Origin: Natronosalvus vescus
GTDB taxonomy: Archaea; Halobacteriota; Halobacteria; Halobacteriales; Natrialbaceae
DNA: 64,000 bases
Assembly (NCBI RefSeq): GCF_023973145.1
Contig: NZ_CP099546.1
Span: 2,046,001 to 2,110,000, forward strand
Direction: 5' to 3'
Part shown: piece after piece, positions 7,680 to 19,300 of the stretch
How the letters are laid out: each line of letters opens with the position of its first letter
How positions within the stretch are numbered: position 1 is the first letter of the stretch
Program-made: the position numbers and the translations under genes
The notes under the pieces: generated by a model
Database searches by the model: none
The model's input: the letters and a program-made list of their open reading frames with translations, nothing else
Told to the model about the DNA's origin: nothing

Positions 7680-10600
7680 GGAACGATGAGTGGTTCGCCG
7701 CCAATATTGGGGCTACGTTCGAAGAGTCTATCCGAATTGACCGGGAGGATGATGAACGCGACCACCGATTGGAGTCGATCCAGACCTACCACATTACCGA
7801 TGAGGCTGAAGACTTCCTGGAGGACATTTTCTCTCGTCTGCTCGGTCGATCCGAGGATCTCCGTTCGGGAGCGAACTACTGGCTCTACGGCTATTACGGA
7901 AGTGGGAAGAGTCACCTCCTTACCGTCCTTCGGGGGCTGATGGATAGCGAGTGGAGCCACCAGCAAGACGCGCTCTGGAGTCAGTTGGCAGACAGCCGTG
8001 ATTTGCCCACACTGGAGGCGACGTGGGACACGATCCATACAGACTACGACGTTATTCCGATCTCGGTAAACCTACTGAAATACCAGGGGCAGAAGCAACG
8101 TAGCTTCAGCGAGATCGTCCTCCGTGCCGCCCATACCTCGGATCGACTGACTGGGGTCGAAGGCGGTTTCTCCTCACAACTCGAGGTGGCGTTCTTCGAA
8201 GATTGGTATCGGACAACCGATTCGTGGAATGATCGAACCACGCACACGCGCACTGCCCTCGAGGGAATCGTCGACGACCCTGAAGCCTATAGCTGGCAAG
8301 ATGTTCAGCGCTACAGCGCCCTCGCTGACGTGGTTCTGCCGACATTATTCGAAGCCGAAACCGGGACGGTGGATGGACTCGATGATCTGACGCCATCCGA
8401 CCTTGATCCGGAAGCGATGGTGGAACGACTCGAGGAGTTACGACAGGAGCGAGAACGTGAGCAAGAACAGCCGGTTAAACTCGTCTTGCTCCTCGACGAA
8501 GTGAGCCTCTTCATCGGGACGGACTTCGATCGGTTGACTGAACTGCAGACCCTGGCTGAGAGTGTTGACGAAATCGGAGACGGCAACATTCAGCTTGTTG
8601 CAACTGCGCAGGCCAAGATTGAGGACGTACAACCCCAGTTCGCCGCACAGGGGGCCGACTTCAGTATCGTCAAAGATCGCTTTCCCCACCGCTTCGGCCT
8701 TCCGAGTCGCCACGTGGGCGAGATTTCGACTCAGCGATTGTTGAAGAAGACGGATGTCGGTGAACAGGAGACCGAGCAACTCCTCGAGCGAGCAAGTAAC
8801 GATCCCGATACATTGCTCGTATACTCTGGGATCGAGCAGAATACCGAACCTCCACTCAACACGATCGACCACGACCTTCTCATCGATTTCTATCCATTCC
8901 TTCCCTACCAACCAGCGTTGTTCCTGGAAGTCCTCTCAAACCTCCGGCAAAAGGCCCACGATCCCGCGAAGTCAATCTTCTCGGGGACGGCACGCGCAAT
9001 CTTAGCACTTGTTCACGGCCTTCTCCAGACGTGGTTCCAAAAGGGTGAAGAGGCACACGTCATCTCCTTAGTTGACTTTTACAATCTGATCGAACCGGAA
9101 CTCGAGGACATCACGCCACGAGATGTCGAAGTCGTCTCCGAAATAGAGGAGAAATACGAAGACGGCGACTTAGAGGCGATCGATGTGTCGGTTACAAAGG
9201 CGGTATTACTCCTTCAACACATCCCGGGGACGATCCCACTGACGGAGCGGAATATCGCTGTCGCCATCCTGACCGACCTAGATGGGCCGACACAGTTCCA
9301 GATGGAGAATCGTGTCGAAGAGTCGCTCCACCGGGTTCGGAAATTCATTCGTCCAACCCACGACGACACCGGCCCACGATATACCTTTGCGAACCAAGAG
9401 GAACGCGAGATATACGAGTCGACCGAGGAACGCCTCGCCAACCCGGAGTGGGATTCGATCATTGATGCCGTCGACCACTATCTGTGGGACGACATCGTGC
9501 GCGAACTTCCACTCCCAACATCTGCAACGTACGGAGAGACGACAGATGAGTATCCAGTTCGCTACGAGTTTACTCTCGACGGCCTCGAGCTTAAGACGGC
9601 AGTAGAGACGGATGACGCACTCGAGATACCAGTCGCCATCGAGGGAATTGTCCCGACAGCCGGGGATTTTGACTACGATGGCCATCCACTCGAGTGGACG
9701 GTTGGGGAGGATGGCCTCGACGACCTCCGTGATAGCCTCATCGAGTGGTGGGCTCTCAGAGCAGCTGTGGGGGATCACGAGCCACCACGATCCGTTAAAC
9801 GCGACCTCGCGGATCGAGCAAGCCGCGTCCAAAGCAAGGTCACCGGGGCACTCACCAGTGGCACGCACACTGTCAAGGATCGAACGGACATTCGAGGCCT
9901 CTCAACCGCAGTTGAGGAAGTTGTCTCCGTTCGCTATCCTGACGACTTCCATCCAAAGATGTTGCAAATCAACGAAGGGCACCTTCAGGAACTTCAGCGA
10001 CTCACGGCTCAAGACCCACTCCCCGAGTGGGCGCGACAGATCGAAGTTGCAACAGAAGATCCTGAAACCCACGGTGGATCCATCCAGAACAATGTTCGGG
10101 CGTACACCGGGCAGCAACTCACCCATCGGGGTGGTAACCTCGCGATGGCGACCATCCTCGACGGCATTATCGAGCGCCAACCAATGTACAAAAACGCGAA
10201 ACCTGCGCTGTGTGCGATCATCTGGGGACTCTGCCGGAAGGGCGACTTCCTACCGGTCGATGAGACTGGTGCCTCCATCGAGTTGGATGCCGTCATTGAT
10301 CTAACGGCGGTGACAACAACACGGCTGAAAATTAGCGGTGGTGGGGACATCCGAGGAATCCTCGCAAGCGGTGGATTCATCGATAGTACAGAAACCGTTC
10401 CTGATGGGGTTGTCAGACTGCAAAATGCGAACGACACGCTTGCGGGCCGCCTGGGAAGTCTCTCCGAAGACGTAGAGTTAGTCGCAGAGGGAGACATCGA
10501 GACCAACGCTGTTCGTGATCTACTGGACGCCTTCACGGAGGGACTCGAAACACGAACACAGCAAGCTGTCGAGCGACGCAATGCCGTTAAATCTCGCGAC

Positions 10601-11356
10601 ACGGATTGGGAACAGACAGTCGAAGCGACAAACACCGCTCGTGAGTGGTATGAAGAGGTCGCTGAAGTCTGGGAGTTGCGGTTGCCTGCACTCGTCCAAC
10701 TCGATGCGCAACTCGTCGTCTCCCAACAGTCGTTCGAGTGGCTAACTGATGAATGCGAAACGGCCTCTCAGCAACTCCGAGATGAACTCCGCCAATTCGA
10801 CGATACATGGTGGACACACGATGGCTGGGACAGGTTCAATGACGTGCAAACGCTCTCGCCCTCGATTGATGGCGCACTTGAATCCGCGTGGAGTGACTTC
10901 CAAGCAGCAACAGACGTTGACTCGCTCGTTGCTGACCTCCGTGAGCATGAATGGGTTCGCTCCGTCGGCCAGTACGAAGCCAATATTCGGCCAGCTTTCC
11001 AAAACCAGTATCTGGCCCCCCTTCAGGCCACTGTTGACTGGTTCGAGACCATCTCCGATGCTCTCGATACGGTAACAAGCGGGCTGACGACGACGGACGT
11101 AGGCGACGTTATTCGGGCAACTAGTTCGATCACCGATACTCGACCGCTTCTGGAAGTCACTGGTTGTGAGGTAAGTGAACTGCAACCGCTCTTTGAAGAC
11201 CTCCAGACTATCGTTGGCGAGCGGTCGCTGTCTGAAGTGACCATGATTGGAGTTCTCCCCTCCGATCGGGCTTCGATCGATAGCGAACTCGAGTGGTTGG
11301 TTGACCAGCACGAACTCAATATCGAGCAAACTGAGACGGGGGTGATCATTCGATGA
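7676..11356 (+). CDS. brxC: BREX ATPase BrxC, first copy
   Basis: A 1226-residue P-loop ATPase. Walker A is GYYGSGKS at about residues 72-79 and Walker B LVLLLDEVSLF at about 270-280, both in the N-terminal third. A long, mostly helical C-terminal region follows, as in the BrxC/PglY family of large AAA-type ATPases. BrxC is essential for BREX defence and methylation in studied systems. The start chosen is the ATG overlapping the brxA stop; an upstream in-frame start at 7649 would lie inside brxA. The stop overlaps the brxB start. Together with the copy at 11949 it gives the two-BrxC layout reported for type 5 BREX. Confidence 0.88.
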   Translation: MRNDEWFAANIGATFEESIRIDREDDERDHRLESIQTYHITDEAEDFLEDIFSRLLGRSEDLRSGANYWLYGYYGSGKSHLLTVLRGLMDSEWSHQQDALWSQLADSRDLPTLEATWDTIHTDYDVIPISVNLLKYQGQKQRSFSEIVLRAAHTSDRLTGVEGGFSSQLEVAFFEDWYRTTDSWNDRTTHTRTALEGIVDDPEAYSWQDVQRYSALADVVLPTLFEAETGTVDGLDDLTPSDLDPEAMVERLEELRQEREREQEQPVKLVLLLDEVSLFIGTDFDRLTELQTLAESVDEIGDGNIQLVATAQAKIEDVQPQFAAQGADFSIVKDRFPHRFGLPSRHVGEISTQRLLKKTDVGEQETEQLLERASNDPDTLLVYSGIEQNTEPPLNTIDHDLLIDFYPFLPYQPALFLEVLSNLRQKAHDPAKSIFSGTARAILALVHGLLQTWFQKGEEAHVISLVDFYNLIEPELEDITPRDVEVVSEIEEKYEDGDLEAIDVSVTKAVLLLQHIPGTIPLTERNIAVAILTDLDGPTQFQMENRVEESLHRVRKFIRPTHDDTGPRYTFANQEEREIYESTEERLANPEWDSIIDAVDHYLWDDIVRELPLPTSATYGETTDEYPVRYEFTLDGLELKTAVETDDALEIPVAIEGIVPTAGDFDYDGHPLEWTVGEDGLDDLRDSLIEWWALRAAVGDHEPPRSVKRDLADRASRVQSKVTGALTSGTHTVKDRTDIRGLSTAVEEVVSVRYPDDFHPKMLQINEGHLQELQRLTAQDPLPEWARQIEVATEDPETHGGSIQNNVRAYTGQQLTHRGGNLAMATILDGIIERQPMYKNAKPALCAIIWGLCRKGDFLPVDETGASIELDAVIDLTAVTTTRLKISGGGDIRGILASGGFIDSTETVPDGVVRLQNANDTLAGRLGSLSEDVELVAEGDIETNAVRDLLDAFTEGLETRTQQAVERRNAVKSRDTDWEQTVEATNTAREWYEEVAEVWELRLPALVQLDAQLVVSQQSFEWLTDECETASQQLRDELRQFDDTWWTHDGWDRFNDVQTLSPSIDGALESAWSDFQAATDVDSLVADLREHEWVRSVGQYEANIRPAFQNQYLAPLQATVDWFETISDALDTVTSGLTTTDVGDVIRATSSITDTRPLLEVTGCEVSELQPLFEDLQTIVGERSLSEVTMIGVLPSDRASIDSELEWLVDQHELNIEQTETGVIIR

Positions 11357-11952
11357 CAAGTGACCTCTCGAATAAGAGTGCAGATCCGCTCGCCGAATTC
11401 AAGAAACGGCTCTCTCGGTTCGCAAGTGGAAGTCGAGGGATTCGGAATCCGTTCGTTATCGTCCCGGTTCAACCGAGGTACGAACTGCGTGTCGCGGATT
11501 CGTTGCTGGAGTGGGTCGAAGATCCACACGATTCAGAAGACTTCCCCGAAACCGGAACCGCCCAAGTTCTCCGACTGGACGAACTCTTCGTCGAAACGCC
11601 AGTGTTCGATCTCGCTATCGACCTTGGATCACACTCAACGCCTGAAACGATCACGGATACGATGCAAGATCGATTGGCCGAAGAACTCGTCGACGTATTG
11701 TATTCACAGATTACGGCACCCGAGGAACAACACCACGTCGTTGTACTGACCCACCTTGGGAGTTTATATCCGTTTACCCGAGCATCCGAACTTCTCGATG
11801 AACTTGACCGACGAAACGTTCAATCAACGATCGGCATCCCCTTCCCGGGGGACATAGTTGGCGGCAAACTGAATTTCTTCGGTGAGGAATCGCGCAACTA
11901 CTACCCGGCCCACCAGATCGAGGGCCGAATCGAGGAGGAGCATCTCCAATGA
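11353..11952 (+). CDS. brxB: BREX protein BrxB (DUF1788)
   Basis: A 199-residue protein typical in length for DUF1788. The hallmark stretch VVLTHLGSLYPFTRASELLD, followed by IPFPGD, GGKLNFFGE and a tyrosine pair (RNYYPAHQI), matches the BrxB family. BrxB is a small non-enzymatic component thought to take part in the BREX assembly. Here it sits between two brxC genes with ATGA overlaps on both sides, so the three products are probably made in fixed ratio. Confidence 0.88.
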   Translation: MTSDLSNKSADPLAEFKKRLSRFASGSRGIRNPFVIVPVQPRYELRVADSLLEWVEDPHDSEDFPETGTAQVLRLDELFVETPVFDLAIDLGSHSTPETITDTMQDRLAEELVDVLYSQITAPEEQHHVVVLTHLGSLYPFTRASELLDELDRRNVQSTIGIPFPGDIVGGKLNFFGEESRNYYPAHQIEGRIEEEHLQ

Positions 11953-14900
11953 GCGATACTCGAATTCACGACATCTACCAGCAGTCACCGACTCGCGAAC
12001 TCGAAGAGGTACAGAAAATTAACGCTCGTGAGCAGGCACAGAATGACGTTCGCGAGTTCTATGAGACGGAAAGTGCCCGGAACGTTCTCACTACGCTTGG
12101 CACCCTCATCGATAAATACCCACACGAGGAATCGCGTTTCCTCTATATTTCGGCGACGTTCGGTTCGGGGAAGACACACCTGCTCAAACTCGCTGGATTC
12201 GCTGCCGATACTGAGTCGGAGTATGCTGACCTTGGTGAAGAGTTAGGTAATCGATGGGCGGGCTTTCAATCGCTCAGACAGAGCATTGCGAACTCCCACG
12301 TTGATCGGCTGAAACCCGTTTTCCTCAACCTCCTCAACCGGGATGCTTCACAGGAACCACCACTTCCGTATCTCATCTACGAGGCAATCGGGCGGGAACT
12401 CGGCTATCCGACCGACCCGAACTGGCTCCTCGAGTGGGCGTGGCAACTCGACATGAACGAAGAGTGTTGGGATGCCCTGCTCGACCTCGAGTATGATGGA
12501 AAGACGTTCGCGGATGTGTACGCCGAGCGGGCGACACTACGGAGCTGGTTGTACGACGCGGTACCGACGCTCGATGACTCACCGTTCACCTCACCTGCGG
12601 AGGTGAAGCAGTCGATCGATGACGCTATCGACGAAGTCGATCCGGACGAATTCAGTCCTTCGGACTTAGTCGACCGAATCGAGCAAGCCCAGGCAGCACT
12701 GAGTACACCTGAGACGACAACTGAGTTGCTGATCGGGCTCGATGAAGTCGCGCTGTTTATCGGTGATGGCCGCCACCGATACCGTGAATTCCAGCGGACG
12801 ATGGAAGCACTCACTGAAGTGGGTGGCGGGCCGAATCCACCAATTGTTGGCACGGGTCAGTACCCAATCGAGCGTATTCACGGTGAGTTCGAGGACAGTA
12901 ACGTAACGTCGGAGTCGTGGTTCGGGAAACAAGAGCCCCTCGAGGGTGCGGATACGGAGATCATCGTCCGCAAGCGGTGGTTACAAAAAACCGGGGAGGG
13001 GAGGGATGCCGTCCAGACCGCTCTCGAGCGTGTACCTGATCTTACCCTGCACACGTACGGGGACGTTGTAGGCTCGGATCCCGACTCAGTCGAGTCGTAT
13101 CCGTTCCGAGAGTACGATCTTGCACTCCTTCGGAAGGTAATTCAGCAGTTGATGCCTCGTGGTCGGGTTACAGAGGATGAGTACGTCCAGGGACGGGCGC
13201 TCCTCATTCTCGTCCGATCACTGTTCACGCGCTTCGACTGGAGCGAGAAGTCCGTTGGCACGCTCGTCACCTGGGACGAACTATTCGACTTGCTCGTAGA
13301 GGAGACGACATACGTACCGCTCTGGGTACAGGAAATGCTGGATCGAATTGAGCAACTCCCGTCCGGAGACGACCCTGAATCGATCGATCCAGTCCGTGTT
13401 GCGAAGACCCTCTATCTCTTGAATCAGGTACGCTCGACCGTCCCATCGACCCCTGAGAACGTAGCCCGGTTGATAGGTGACTCGGCGGACGTGTCACTGG
13501 ACACGCTTGTTGATTGCGTCGAGGATGCACTCCAAAATCAGGAGTACGGACTTGTCGAACACAGATATGTCCTGGCCGAGACGAACGAACAGGGTGAGAC
13601 CGAGTATCTCCTCGTCTCTGAAGAGCAAGAAGACATTCTTGGGCGAGCGAAAGCGCATGCCCAACAGATCTCCTCACATCGTCTGTCGGCTAAACTCCAC
13701 ACCACGTTCCAGGAGGCCAGCAGTCATCTCCTCTCAGCGGGCAGTCGGCACGAGATTGACCTCGAGGGTGAACGTAACGTCCCGATCCGGTTCGAATACT
13801 CAGTTCTAGATCCGATCGAACGGGCACCAATACCGGAGTTCGACGCTGTTCGGGTTCGGCTCGTCGCTGATCATCCTAATAGGGTTGCTGATCAAGTGAA
13901 GGCGTGGCAATCAACAAACGAAGGACGTGACGGTGGTGAACACATACTCATTGCAGTATCCGTCTCGAAATCACTCGTCGACCGCCTTCGCGAGGTAATG
14001 GGAATGCAGGAGGTGCTGGACAATGAGACCGAGACACATGCAGACCTCCGAGCAGACCACCATGACGACCAGCGAGAGTTAGAATCCACCGTTCGCGAGC
14101 AGCTCGCTGACGCGGATGTATTCGGACGCACTGGAAGTGCCCGTGGTCGATATGAGACTGCCTTCACAAAACTCGTGAGCGAAACGGTACAGGCAGCCTT
14201 CGGGCAAACTCGGTATGTATTGACGAACGGTATCACAGAAGTCCCCGATTCGGAACAGATGGGTCGGTTTTTCCGTGGCGCTGACGACTGGCCACTCTCG
14301 ACCGAGGATGCCGTCATGCTGGGTGTCGATACACCCAATGGTGACTTCGGTGAGGGATGGTGCCAGGACTTCCTCGACGCATACGATACCCGTCAATCGC
14401 TACGCGCTGAAGACCTTCTCGCAGAAACCGTCCAGCGTGGCGGGAAGTATCGCGGAACGCCCAGGGAATCGATCGCCGCCCTCCTCATTACGCTTGCGAC
14501 GGCGAACAAAATCGCGCTCAAGCGTGACGATGAGTACCTGACTGACCCCAAGGCGATCGGTCGGGCTGTTAGAAACAAAACCAAGCTCGTCAACGTCACA
14601 ATTCGGTTCGAGTCGCTGGAAGGAATCGATCCCGATCAGATCCGTTCAATCGTTACAACGCTTACCGGTACGTCACCATCAGGGAGCGATCCCGACGCAT
14701 GGCTTGCTGAATTAGGCGAGTGGGCGAACGAACACAGCGTGCTGGTCAAGCGAACCTTGCGTGGCGTTCGTCGAGAGTTTGGTGACGAGGCATTGGTTGA
14801 TGCGTTGTATGAGGCACTCGAACCCGCGCTGAGCGGTGAACCACTCGCGACCGAGGACTTCGCATCGGATGAGGTCGAGAAGCAAGCCAAGCGGTTTGCC

Positions 14901-15803
14901 CACGCGACAGATTTGTTCCGCCCAGACGAATCCAGTGAGACGCTGTGGGATCGCTTTACCGACCAAACAGCGGAAATGCAGCGTCTACACTCGGGTGCTG
15001 ATATTACGGGTGAGATGCAATCGATTGTCGCCAGTGACGACGTACCGAGTTCCGAGCGGTTGCGAGCGACGTTGGATGACGCCGACGCCCATCGCCGGAC
15101 AGTCGTTCGGGAACAGTACACACGTATTATAGGTGAGATACCGGATGAAGACGAGCCAGAGCAGGTCGTCTCGAGTCTCGTCACATGGCTCTTCACACAC
15201 GATGAAAGCAGCAAAGAGATAGCAGATCAGGTATCCGTAGAGTTCGAAGGGGTACAGATCGATGAGCTGTACGCCCTCCTCGAACGAGCATGGGATGGCG
15301 ATACGTTCACCGAAGCTGAGCTTGTCGACTCATCGGTCATCGACCAAACGAAGCGGTACGCGAACGCCCGCCAGCTCCTCGCAGGTACGGCCGGTGAACC
15401 AAGTCTCTGGTCGAAACTTCGCGATGCGTCGCGGCGTCTCGAGGAGGACTACCCAAATCATCCGACGACGAAGAAGGTACAATCGACACTCGTCCGGTCA
15501 CGTCCCCCAAGCTTTGATGAAGTAGAGCAACTCCTAGAGGAGGCAAAGAATCCGTTCGAACTTTACGAGCGACTTGGAGATCTTGCTGAAGAACTACAAG
15601 CGGAGTATCCTGGTCACGAAACAACGGAAGTTGTCGTCGGGGCTGTCGAAGCAACCGAGCCACCACGAGATGAGCGACTCCTCGAACTGATTGAAGAGGC
15701 GGAACAGATACTTGAGGGGACGGGGGAACAGTTACGGCAGATCCGAGAACTGATGGGCGAATTGGAAGATGGTTCCACCGTATTGATCGAATCACTCGAA
15801 TAA
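11949..15803 (+). CDS. brxC: BREX ATPase BrxC/PglY, second copy
   Basis: A 1284-residue P-loop ATPase. Walker A is ATFGSGKTHLL at about residues 69-79 and Walker B LLIGLDEVALFIGDG at about 260-274. It shares domain order with the first copy but is clearly diverged in sequence, so this is an old paralogue pair and not a recent duplication. The C-terminal 400 residues are highly charged and rich in heptad-like Leu/Glu patterns. The gene overlaps brxB by four bases. The next same-strand gene, pglX, starts 546 bases downstream, behind an antisense lipoprotein gene. Confidence 0.88.
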   Translation: MSDTRIHDIYQQSPTRELEEVQKINAREQAQNDVREFYETESARNVLTTLGTLIDKYPHEESRFLYISATFGSGKTHLLKLAGFAADTESEYADLGEELGNRWAGFQSLRQSIANSHVDRLKPVFLNLLNRDASQEPPLPYLIYEAIGRELGYPTDPNWLLEWAWQLDMNEECWDALLDLEYDGKTFADVYAERATLRSWLYDAVPTLDDSPFTSPAEVKQSIDDAIDEVDPDEFSPSDLVDRIEQAQAALSTPETTTELLIGLDEVALFIGDGRHRYREFQRTMEALTEVGGGPNPPIVGTGQYPIERIHGEFEDSNVTSESWFGKQEPLEGADTEIIVRKRWLQKTGEGRDAVQTALERVPDLTLHTYGDVVGSDPDSVESYPFREYDLALLRKVIQQLMPRGRVTEDEYVQGRALLILVRSLFTRFDWSEKSVGTLVTWDELFDLLVEETTYVPLWVQEMLDRIEQLPSGDDPESIDPVRVAKTLYLLNQVRSTVPSTPENVARLIGDSADVSLDTLVDCVEDALQNQEYGLVEHRYVLAETNEQGETEYLLVSEEQEDILGRAKAHAQQISSHRLSAKLHTTFQEASSHLLSAGSRHEIDLEGERNVPIRFEYSVLDPIERAPIPEFDAVRVRLVADHPNRVADQVKAWQSTNEGRDGGEHILIAVSVSKSLVDRLREVMGMQEVLDNETETHADLRADHHDDQRELESTVREQLADADVFGRTGSARGRYETAFTKLVSETVQAAFGQTRYVLTNGITEVPDSEQMGRFFRGADDWPLSTEDAVMLGVDTPNGDFGEGWCQDFLDAYDTRQSLRAEDLLAETVQRGGKYRGTPRESIAALLITLATANKIALKRDDEYLTDPKAIGRAVRNKTKLVNVTIRFESLEGIDPDQIRSIVTTLTGTSPSGSDPDAWLAELGEWANEHSVLVKRTLRGVRREFGDEALVDALYEALEPALSGEPLATEDFASDEVEKQAKRFAHATDLFRPDESSETLWDRFTDQTAEMQRLHSGADITGEMQSIVASDDVPSSERLRATLDDADAHRRTVVREQYTRIIGEIPDEDEPEQVVSSLVTWLFTHDESSKEIADQVSVEFEGVQIDELYALLERAWDGDTFTEAELVDSSVIDQTKRYANARQLLAGTAGEPSLWSKLRDASRRLEEDYPNHPTTKKVQSTLVRSRPPSFDEVEQLLEEAKNPFELYERLGDLAEELQAEYPGHETTEVVVGAVEATEPPRDERLLELIEEAEQILEGTGEQLRQIRELMGELEDGSTVLIESLE

Positions 15804-15826
15804 CGCAAACGAGTTGACTGAGCTAC

Positions 15827-16204
15827 TCATTCCTCTGCATATTTGACTTCTACTGCTGCCTTGCTCATCCCATAGACTTTCAGTGTATACTCTGCACTTC
15901 GTCCGGCTGTGTAGGCATATGTCTGTTCTACCATCTCAAACGGGAAACTCCACTCCTCAACTATTCCCTCTGCAACTGTTTCAAGTTCAATATGTGTTTC
16001 TTCATATACACTACCGCGTTCTATCACTTCGACATGAATCTGAACTGACTCTCCTTCTTCAAGCTCAAACCGCCAATGCTGACGTGAATGAGCTTCTCCA
16101 TCAACAATTGTATCATCACTTGCAAGGCAACCTGAAAGCAATGTAATGCCCCCAACAACAGAACCTGCAAACTGTCGTCGTGTAATCTTAATATTGTTTC
16201 CCAT
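15827..16204 (-). CDS. Tat-exported lipoprotein, antisense inside the BREX cluster
   Basis: A 125-residue protein with a twin-arginine signal (TRRQF, residues 8-12), a hydrophobic stretch and a lipobox (LLSGC, Cys26). It should be anchored outside the membrane by a lipidated cysteine. The mature part is about 100 residues of predicted beta-strand, acidic, with no recognised family. It lies on the opposite strand between the second brxC and pglX. The gene is more AT-rich than its neighbours, suggesting later insertion. A link to BREX function is not shown. Confidence 0.7.
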   Translation of the reverse strand: MGNNIKITRRQFAGSVVGGITLLSGCLASDDTIVDGEAHSRQHWRFELEEGESVQIHVEVIERGSVYEETHIELETVAEGIVEEWSFPFEMVEQTYAYTAGRSAEYTLKVYGMSKAAVEVKYAEE

Positions 16205-16349
16205 GTGGATTGTCTACACTCGAGTCTATTATTTATTTCTGCTATTCCACTTCTGCCGGATTACACTTCAACCGGGAGGACGCCGAACCAGGGATGGACA
16301 ATCTTCAAGATACCTCCATGTCTCTGATTGAGACATCACTGACTCTCGT

Positions 16350-19300
16350 ATGGAAGGGGAACCTACTCACTTGCGAAAGGCTCAACTCGACAAAGAAGAG
16401 CGCGAACATCTCGAGGATGTCGTCACCGAGATGCGCGATCGCGTCGAAGCGAACGTAAGGTACCAACTTGAAGATGTTCACAATATCGAGGATCGACCCA
16501 GCAAAGATGCTTCGCTAACTGAGGAGCAGGAAAAGCTCATCGAGGCGATTAAACTCGAAGCCGTCGAAGGCGCCGAATGGGAAGATGGGTTCGAGCAGTA
16601 TCTGACCGGTGTCGGGTATACAATCGTAAACCGTCTCGCCGCGCTGCGGTGTATGGAGGTTCGTGGTTTTATCGACGACGAGGTCACAGCGTTCCGTGAC
16701 GACGGGCTGACGCCTGCTGCCGACCGACTGGTCACTGAAGAGTTCATGCTCGAGGAGGAAGCCGTCCTCGAAGCGTACCATAGAGCCTGCGAGAAGCTGG
16801 CCGAGGAGATTGAGATTCTGTTTGATCGCTCGACTGCGTATAGTCTTCTCGACCCAGACGACGATACATTCGAAGACCTCTGTCGGCTGCTTGATGAGGT
16901 TCCTGACCAAGTTTGGCGAGCCGACGACGTGCTGGGCTGGGTCTATGAGTACTACAATGTCAAACTCCTTGACGATCTCCGTCAAAAGGGTGAGCAAGTC
17001 GGCCTCGACCCTGAGGACGTTCCTCCGGCAAACCAGTTCTATACTCCCCACTGGGTCGTGCGGATGCTCACTGACAACTCTCTCGGAAAACTGTATCTTG
17101 AGGACACGGGCGAACTTCAGACCGTTGTCGGAGCGCAGGAGTCGCTTTCGCCAGAAGAACGGAAGAACCGGCCACTCTCGCCCGATGAATCACCGGGTAT
17201 CGTCGATTTCTGCACATATCTTGTTCCCTCTGGGGAAGGGGGGGAGCCACCGGCGTTCGAAAGTCCCGAAGACATTCGTGTTATCGATCCTGCCTGTGGA
17301 AGCGGTCACTTCCTACTGTATGCGTTCGACGTATTGGAGCGTATCTGGCGGGCCGAAAGCGACCTCGACCATGCCAAAATTCCCCGAGAGATTCTGCGCC
17401 ACAACCTCTACGGCGTTGACCTCGATATGCGAGCATGCCAACTCGCCGCATTCAACTTGTACCTAAAGGGACGAACTCGATCCGAGGCTGAAGGTGCTGA
17501 CGGTTTCGAGATGCCGAAGGTAGGGATTGTCTGTGCCGACGCGAAGGTGGCCGATATCGAGGGTGTTGAGGAAGTGTTTGACGAGGTTTCTGCCGGAAAA
17601 CCCGAAGTGGAAGACGCACTCCGGCAGATTCTCGACGCCTTCGAAGAGGTTCACGGTCTTGGTAGTTTACTGGACGTTCGAGGGACACTTAGAGATCTGT
17701 TTAAGGATGGAATAGACGAGAAGAGCGTACAGATTACGTTGAGTGATGACCCTCGAGAAGATCATACCCTTGGCCAAATCCTTAGTAGTCTGCGTGAAGC
17801 AGTGGACGGGCAGCGCGAATCAGATTCGTTCTTGGCACAAGATTTGCGGAGCTTCGTCCGGTTGCTGGATGTGCTGGCACAGGATTACGATGTGGCGTTA
17901 ATGAACCCGCCGTATGGCTCTGGTGGTTTGATGCCTGATCCTGTCCAAAATTATGTTGAACAGCATTATAGGTACCAACCTCAATTTTATGTGAATTTCT
18001 TTGAGGCCTGTGAGAACCTCACAAAAGAACGAGGGAGGATTGGTATGTTGATCCCACGAACGTTTATGTTTAAACGTAGTTTCGAAGATTTCCGAGAAGA
18101 TTTTATTGGCCCTCTTGGAAGCTTTGACTTTCTAGCCGAATTCGGATTGGGGATTTTGGACAATGCTACAGTTAGAACAGCAGCTACTGTTGTGAAAAAA
18201 GAGACACACATGTCACAAAATCAAATGTCTGCTTTTCTTCGCTTGCATGACGTACCTGCAAACGAGAAGGAACGGACATTTTTAGACTCTCTATTCGGTG
18301 ATTTGGAGCAATCTTCAGAGCAAAGGCTATACAATGTAGACATTAACGAATTCTCCAAAATACCTGGCGCACCGATGTCGTATTGGGCTCATCCTGGTCT
18401 CCGAAGTCTATTTGACTCCGAATATGTGTTAGACTCTAAAAATGCCAATTTAAATAGAAAATCAGGTGGATCGGTAAAAGCTGGTCTGAGTACCGGAAAC
18501 AACGACCGATTCGTATCTTACTTCTGGGAAAAACGACCAGGGAACTGGGTTCCCCTTGCAAAAGGTGGTGGTGAAAGTTGGCATGTCGCATTGACGCAAC
18601 ATCTTGTAAATTGGAATTCAGATGGGAAAGAACTGAAACGTCTTGGGAACTCGTATGTTCGAAACGAGGACAGATATTTTTCAGAAGCTTTGACATATCG
18701 CTACCATGGAGAGGGAGGTCGACGTTTTGGCTATATTCCTGAGGGTGCTGTTTTCCACCACTCTGGCAAGGTTTTCATTCCTAACTCTGACCCCTGGGCA
18801 TTTCTCGGGTATTTGAATAGTTCATTAGCCACATATTTGATGCTTTGCCAAACTCCTGAGAGGAGGTGGGAAGTCAGCCAAGTATCAAAAATTCCATGGT
18901 TCCCAGAATTAACGGAGAGTGAGGAAGTTAGGAAAAACACTCGCCACCTTGCCACGCTCTTAATGGAGTTATACACGAGTGACTTCACGTCTTTCAATTA
19001 TTCTGGGGCACAACTCTTGAAACCTCTAGGAGTCGAAAGCTCCTTCCAGTGGCACACATCACACGACTTCGTTTCGCTTTCCGATGAGCTTCCAGAACCC
19101 ATTCAAATAGAACAACACCCACCTTCCACACCGATATCTCAGTTAATCCAGGTAAACAAAAACCACATTCAACAGATCAAATCTGAAATAATAGCCACAT
19201 TAGAAAAACTGGACAATGCAGTTCTGTCATCAATTGAGATTTCGGATGATTTAGCAGAGGTTGTGAAGCAGGAGGTGGCTACACAAACGCCTGCTAAAAA

